Assembly: GCF_900103135.1 (NCBI RefSeq) | Contig: NZ_FNGO01000005.1 | Coordinates: forward strand, 62,001-126,000 | Source: Halarsenatibacter silvermanii | GTDB lineage: Bacteria > Bacillota > Halanaerobiia > Halanaerobiales > Halarsenatibacteraceae | Direction: 5' to 3' | DNA: 64,000 bases | Shown here: piece after piece, positions 61,360-64,000 of the stretch | Layout: every line of letters starts with the position of its first letter | How positions within the stretch are numbered: the first letter of the stretch is position 1 | Made by a program: the position numbers and the translations under genes | The notes under the pieces: generated by a model | Databases searched by the model: none | The model's input: the letters and a program-made list of their open reading frames with translations, nothing else | Told to the model about the DNA's origin: nothing

Positions 61360-61674
61360 TCAGTTACAGCAATCCCTCTCGTGATCCTCCTGGCATTCTG
61401 GCGGAACATCTATATGATCCTCCAGGTTCTCCAGCATTAATCCAATTTTTTTCAGATTTTGTTCTTTAACGTGATAATGAACCCAGTAACTGATCTTTTC
61501 TCCCACTACCAGATCTGCCTCCCTCAGCACCTTGAGATGTTGAGATATAGCAGCCTCGGAAAGCTCAAGCCTATGAGCCAGGGCGTTTACACAGTAGTTT
61601 TCGCGCCTCAGCAAAACAATTATTTTTAACCTGTTTTCATCCGCCAGGGCTTTTAAAGCGGGAAGCAGATTCAT
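61360..61674 (-). CDS. ArsR/SmtB-family metal-responsive repressor
   Basis: A 104-residue winged-helix repressor: LKALADENRLKIIVLLRREN, then CVNALAHRLELSEAAISQHL (recognition helix) and VHYHVKEQ at the wing. Possible metal ligands are the Cys at the start of the recognition region and the C-terminal CQEDHERDCC cluster. It should release the operon DNA when metal binds. GAGGTG supports the ATG at 61674, eight codons inside an alternative ATG. It heads the operon with the DUF364 and Cys/His-rich genes and has a consensus promoter. Confidence 0.88.
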   Translation of the reverse strand: MNLLPALKALADENRLKIIVLLRRENYCVNALAHRLELSEAAISQHLKVLREADLVVGEKISYWVHYHVKEQNLKKIGLMLENLEDHIDVPPECQEDHERDCCN

Positions 61675-61755
61675 ATCATCTTCACCTCTATTCGCCATAA
61701 AATAAATTCATCCTATTATTTTTGACGGTATTTGATTAGCTTTTAGCTTAATTAA

Positions 61756-61784
61756 ATTATAATAAACTTAAACGTATTTGTCAA
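61756..61784 (-). promoter_or_regulatory. Consensus promoter of the ArsR operon
   Basis: On the minus strand TTGACA (61784-61779), 17 bases, TATAAT (61761-61756). Both boxes are perfect, as expected for a promoter held in check by a repressor. Confidence 0.85.
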
Positions 61785-61812
61785 AAAAAATATAAACCCC
61801 CTGTATTATCTA

Positions 61813-62541
61813 TTATCCAGCCGGAGAGGGGGCATTCTCCCGGGCGGTCAAAATTAGACTTCCAAAAAGTTCACGAAAGCAGGGACGATCTTCAACCAGA
61901 GCTTCAGGATGCCACTGAACTCCAATGACAAACTTTTTTTCCGTAGATTCAACCGCTTCTACAGTCCCCTCTTCTGTCCGGGCAGCCACCTGCAGAGATT
62001 CTCCCAGATCCTTAACGGCCTGGTGATGGCGCGAATTCACTTTTAATTTATCATAAGAATACAAAACCTCAAACAGCTGGGTTCCTTTTTCTATAAGAAC
62101 TTCATGGTGTTGAAAATTTTCTTTTTCTTCGGCGAAGTGAAGCTGACTGCCCAGATCCTGATAAAGCGTTCCTCCCAGCCCCACATTGATCAGCTGCATT
62201 CCCCGGCATATCCCCAGCACCGGCAGGTCGGAGCGATAGGTCCGGCGAAAAAATTCAAGCTCCCATCTGTCCCGGCTGATATCCACCTTTTTCAGCCGAT
62301 CACCGGGCTCTTCCCCGTAGCATTCTGGAGATATGTCCTGTCCTCCGGTGAGCAGAAGTCCATCAATTATCTCCAGATAATTCTCGGTCTCCTCGAGATT
62401 ATCCATGATCGGTATGGGGAGTGGAACTCCTCCAGCTCTTTCTATTGCATCGATATAATTACAGCCGATCTTGCCGTAGCAGGACCGGGGATTTTTCTGA
62501 GTCTGCCTGTAGGTGGTAATCCCGATCAGCGGTTTGGAAAT
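61813..62541 (-). CDS. Gamma-glutamyl-GABA hydrolase-like class I amidotransferase, apparent AUU start
   Basis: A 242-residue peptidase C26/PuuD-like protein: opening ISKPLIGITTYRQ, oxyanion LLTGGQDISPECY, nucleophile elbow LGICRGMQLINVGLGG with its Cys, and VQWHPEAL with the His and Glu of the triad. The usual family start (M-x-K-P-x-I-G-I) corresponds to an ATT codon at 62541, seven bases after GGGAGGG. The first in-frame ATG, at 62406, would remove 45 conserved residues including most of the first strand-helix. It is probably transcribed alone. Confidence 0.85.
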   Translation of the reverse strand: MSKPLIGITTYRQTQKNPRSCYGKIGCNYIDAIERAGGVPLPIPIMDNLEETENYLEIIDGLLLTGGQDISPECYGEEPGDRLKKVDISRDRWELEFFRRTYRSDLPVLGICRGMQLINVGLGGTLYQDLGSQLHFAEEKENFQHHEVLIEKGTQLFEVLYSYDKLKVNSRHHQAVKDLGESLQVAARTEEGTVEAVESTEKKFVIGVQWHPEALVEDRPCFRELFGSLILTARENAPSPAG

Positions 62542-62729
62542 AGTTATCCCTCCCAGAATTGTGATCCAGAATTATGTTTTGAATAAATCTTTTATTTTTG
62601 TTTTAAAAATTTGTAACATTAGTTTAAATATGATATTCTCCACTTGAAGATGATACTTATGATACTCTAACAGAAGATCGGCAGATTAATTGAGCTCAAC
62701 CCCATAAAATTAATTGGAGGTGATATAAA

Positions 62730-62957
62730 ATGGCAGATAAAGAAAACAAAGTTCCGGAGAATGTAGAAGGTCCTTTTTATGTGGATGAAGAATGTATAGC
62801 CTGCGAGATGTGTATCGACGATGCTCCCCGAAATTTTGACCTGGCCGATGAGGGTCACGCCTACGTTAAAAAACAGCCTGAATCCGAAGTGCAAAAGGAA
62901 GCCTGTGAGGAAGCCCTGATGAACTGTCCTGTAGATGCAATAGGAGATGACGGTTAA
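62730..62957 (+). CDS. Ferredoxin ([4Fe-4S], single cluster)
   Basis: A 75-residue electron carrier with CIACEMCIDDAPRNF (three of the cluster cysteines) and a distant CPVDAI (the fourth). It resembles single-cluster ferredoxins of anaerobes, with a Cys in CEEALMNC that may form a disulfide. The protein is strongly acidic. GGAGGTG precedes the ATG. It is monocistronic and ends at a strong terminator; the electron partner is unknown. Confidence 0.9.
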   Translation: MADKENKVPENVEGPFYVDEECIACEMCIDDAPRNFDLADEGHAYVKKQPESEVQKEACEEALMNCPVDAIGDDG

Positions 62958-63084
62958 AAATGCTCAAATTGTCTGCTTATTAAACTAAATTGTCTGCCTA
63001 TTAAACTATTTTTATTTCTCTGAATAGATATTAACAAACGCAGATGTTCTCCTTCAGTAAACTAATAACTACGAAACTGGAAGG

Positions 63085-63127
63085 CCCCTGCTCGAAAAAA
63101 TTCAAATCCGGAGCAGGGGTTTATTCT
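63085..63127 (+). terminator. Terminator of the ferredoxin gene
   Basis: CCCCTGCTC pairs with GAGCAGGGG, followed by TTTATTCTT. It also lies at the end of the convergent TolC-family gene. Confidence 0.8.
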
Positions 63128-63135
63128 TGCCTGAA

Positions 63136-64000
63136 TTAAAACAATTCCCCTCGAAACCAGCTGTCGGCTTTCCCTACCGCCTCAGTCATTTCAACCAGTT
63201 CTCGGCGATAATCATAATAGGAGTTCAGCAGATCTGCAGCCGCCTGATAATAATTGAGTTCCAGCAAATTGTATTCATAGCGGCTTATCATCTCCGCTTC
63301 CAGCATATGATCTCCGTCGGATAGTCTCCTTTCGGCCAGATCCAGCTGCGATTTTTGCCGTCTTAGCTCGCGATGTGCGGCCTTAAGTTCCTGCTGCTGA
63401 GATTTTACCTCCAATTTAATATCCTCTTCAGCCCCCGCCAGCTGTTCCTTACGGGCACTGCGCTCCGATTCAAGCTCGGCCATTTCTGCCTCCTCCAGCC
63501 CTGAGTCGTGAAAATTATATTCGAGCGAGAAACCTATCTGCCAGGAAGATTGCGATTCATAGTTTATTGGTCCGGTTTCCGGAGAAGTTGGCCAGGTAAT
63601 CGGAGTAGAACCAGGATTAACTCTGAAATTCTCAATTTCGGGCAGAGTGGTATCAAATCTGTTCACCCCTGCTGTAAATCTGCCCGTTTCGTCCACCGTC
63701 ATGCGCAGAGAAGTATCGATATCATCCTGGTAAAAAGATACTCCACCGGCCAGATCCGGGCGCTGTTCTTCCTCGATCTTTTCCCGCTCGGCAGCTATCA
63801 AATCGAGCTCCTGCTCCAGCCTGTCCAGCTCCCTGCGCCGATCGCGGGCCATATCCTGACTCTCCTCGATCTCCCAGGGCCAGAAGTTGTTCTCTCCGGG
63901 AACATCCAGCCGGCAGGCTGAGTCAAGCTCACGTGGCTCGGGCAGACGAAGATAACTATCACTGGCCACCTCCCGCCTGAGATTTTCCCGGCTGAGCCGG
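63136..64000 (-). CDS. TolC-family outer membrane efflux protein, C-terminal part (cut by window edge)
   Basis: The C-terminal 288 residues of an outer-membrane channel of the TolC family. The pattern is long helices (DMARDRRRELDRLEQELDLI), a beta hairpin region of the second half (SSWQIGFSLEYNFHDSG), then long coiled helices (EEDIKLEVKSQQQELKAAHR, ending RYEYNLLELNYYQAAADLLN) typical of the helical barrel. Together with Skp it indicates an outer membrane. The N-terminus lies beyond the window: the frame is open to the last base, so a start here is not expected. Confidence 0.75.
   Translation of the reverse strand, partial: RLSRENLRREVASDSYLRLPEPRELDSACRLDVPGENNFWPWEIEESQDMARDRRRELDRLEQELDLIAAEREKIEEEQRPDLAGGVSFYQDDIDTSLRMTVDETGRFTAGVNRFDTTLPEIENFRVNPGSTPITWPTSPETGPINYESQSSWQIGFSLEYNFHDSGLEEAEMAELESERSARKEQLAGAEEDIKLEVKSQQQELKAAHRELRRQKSQLDLAERRLSDGDHMLEAEMISRYEYNLLELNYYQAAADLLNSYYDYRRELVEMTEAVGKADSWFRGELF

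Noticed and set aside
1-64000. CRISPR array
   Set aside because: No run of regularly spaced direct repeats of 24-40 bases was found on reading the window, and no cas genes are present.

Overview
The window reads as chromosome of an anaerobic, salt-adapted Firmicute with an outer membrane, most likely of the Halanaerobiales type. Evidence seen here: [FeFe]-hydrogenase maturation genes, hydroxylamine reductase (Hcp) and several ferredoxin proteins (anaerobe); a Skp/OmpH-like protein, a TolC-type outer-membrane efflux protein and PilMNO (diderm envelope); two potassium uptake systems side by side and many very acidic proteins (salt adaptation); strong Shine-Dalgarno sequences and Hfq of the Firmicute type. 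The genus assignment is inference.

Layout. 1-10 kb: GDPD fragment, D-Ala-D-Ala carboxypeptidase, ThiF-like and AbrB-type genes, an SPFH/NfeD membrane pair, Skp, Hfq, an HD-GYP protein and a P1 peptidase. 9.4-15.1 kb: one minus-strand operon TM1266-hydG-hydE-hydF-aspA-P1 peptidase with a structured leader. 15-20 kb: half-size ChrA, two decayed gene fragments (galK, UroD family), a GLUG-repeat protein, a DUF815 ATPase and a glutaredoxin-thioredoxin reductase fusion. 20-24 kb: pilM-pilN-pilO-LysM block. 24-26 kb: a cation/proton antiporter fused to a universal stress domain, preceded by a clear fluoride riboswitch with its own terminator. 27.6-39 kb: a visibly AT-richer island with a complete type I restriction-modification locus, extra genes read through from hsdR, two nucleotidyltransferase/HEPN modules (one decayed) and a zinc-ribbon membrane protein; it ends near a tRNA-Thr gene.

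39.8-41.8 kb holds a two-gene unit: a probable selenocysteine-containing HesB-like protein (in-frame UGA followed by a SECIS-like hairpin) and a membrane NapH/ferredoxin/FNR fusion. 42-47 kb: QueT, bifunctional nuclease, thiamine-binding protein, RDD protein, Hsp20, a CofE-like ligase and a TVP38 protein. 47-54 kb: APC permease-USP (frameshifted by a 5-bp duplication), KtrA, KtrB, TrkH and TrkA. 54-56 kb: PadR-FetA-FetB. 56-60 kb: an Hcp regulon with two matching Crp/Fnr-family operators, each centred at about -41.5. 60-62.5 kb: an ArsR-controlled operon encoding a DUF364 protein and a Cys/His-rich protein, then a PuuD-like amidotransferase. The window closes with a ferredoxin and a TolC-family protein cut by the edge.

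The most interesting signals are the candidate selenoprotein; four unrelated genes whose only well-placed start is AUU or AUC behind a perfect Shine-Dalgarno; the fluoride riboswitch; the shared Hcp-regulon operator between divergent promoters; and the extra genes attached to the type I restriction locus. All assignments come from reading the sequence and recalled family motifs; no database search was run.
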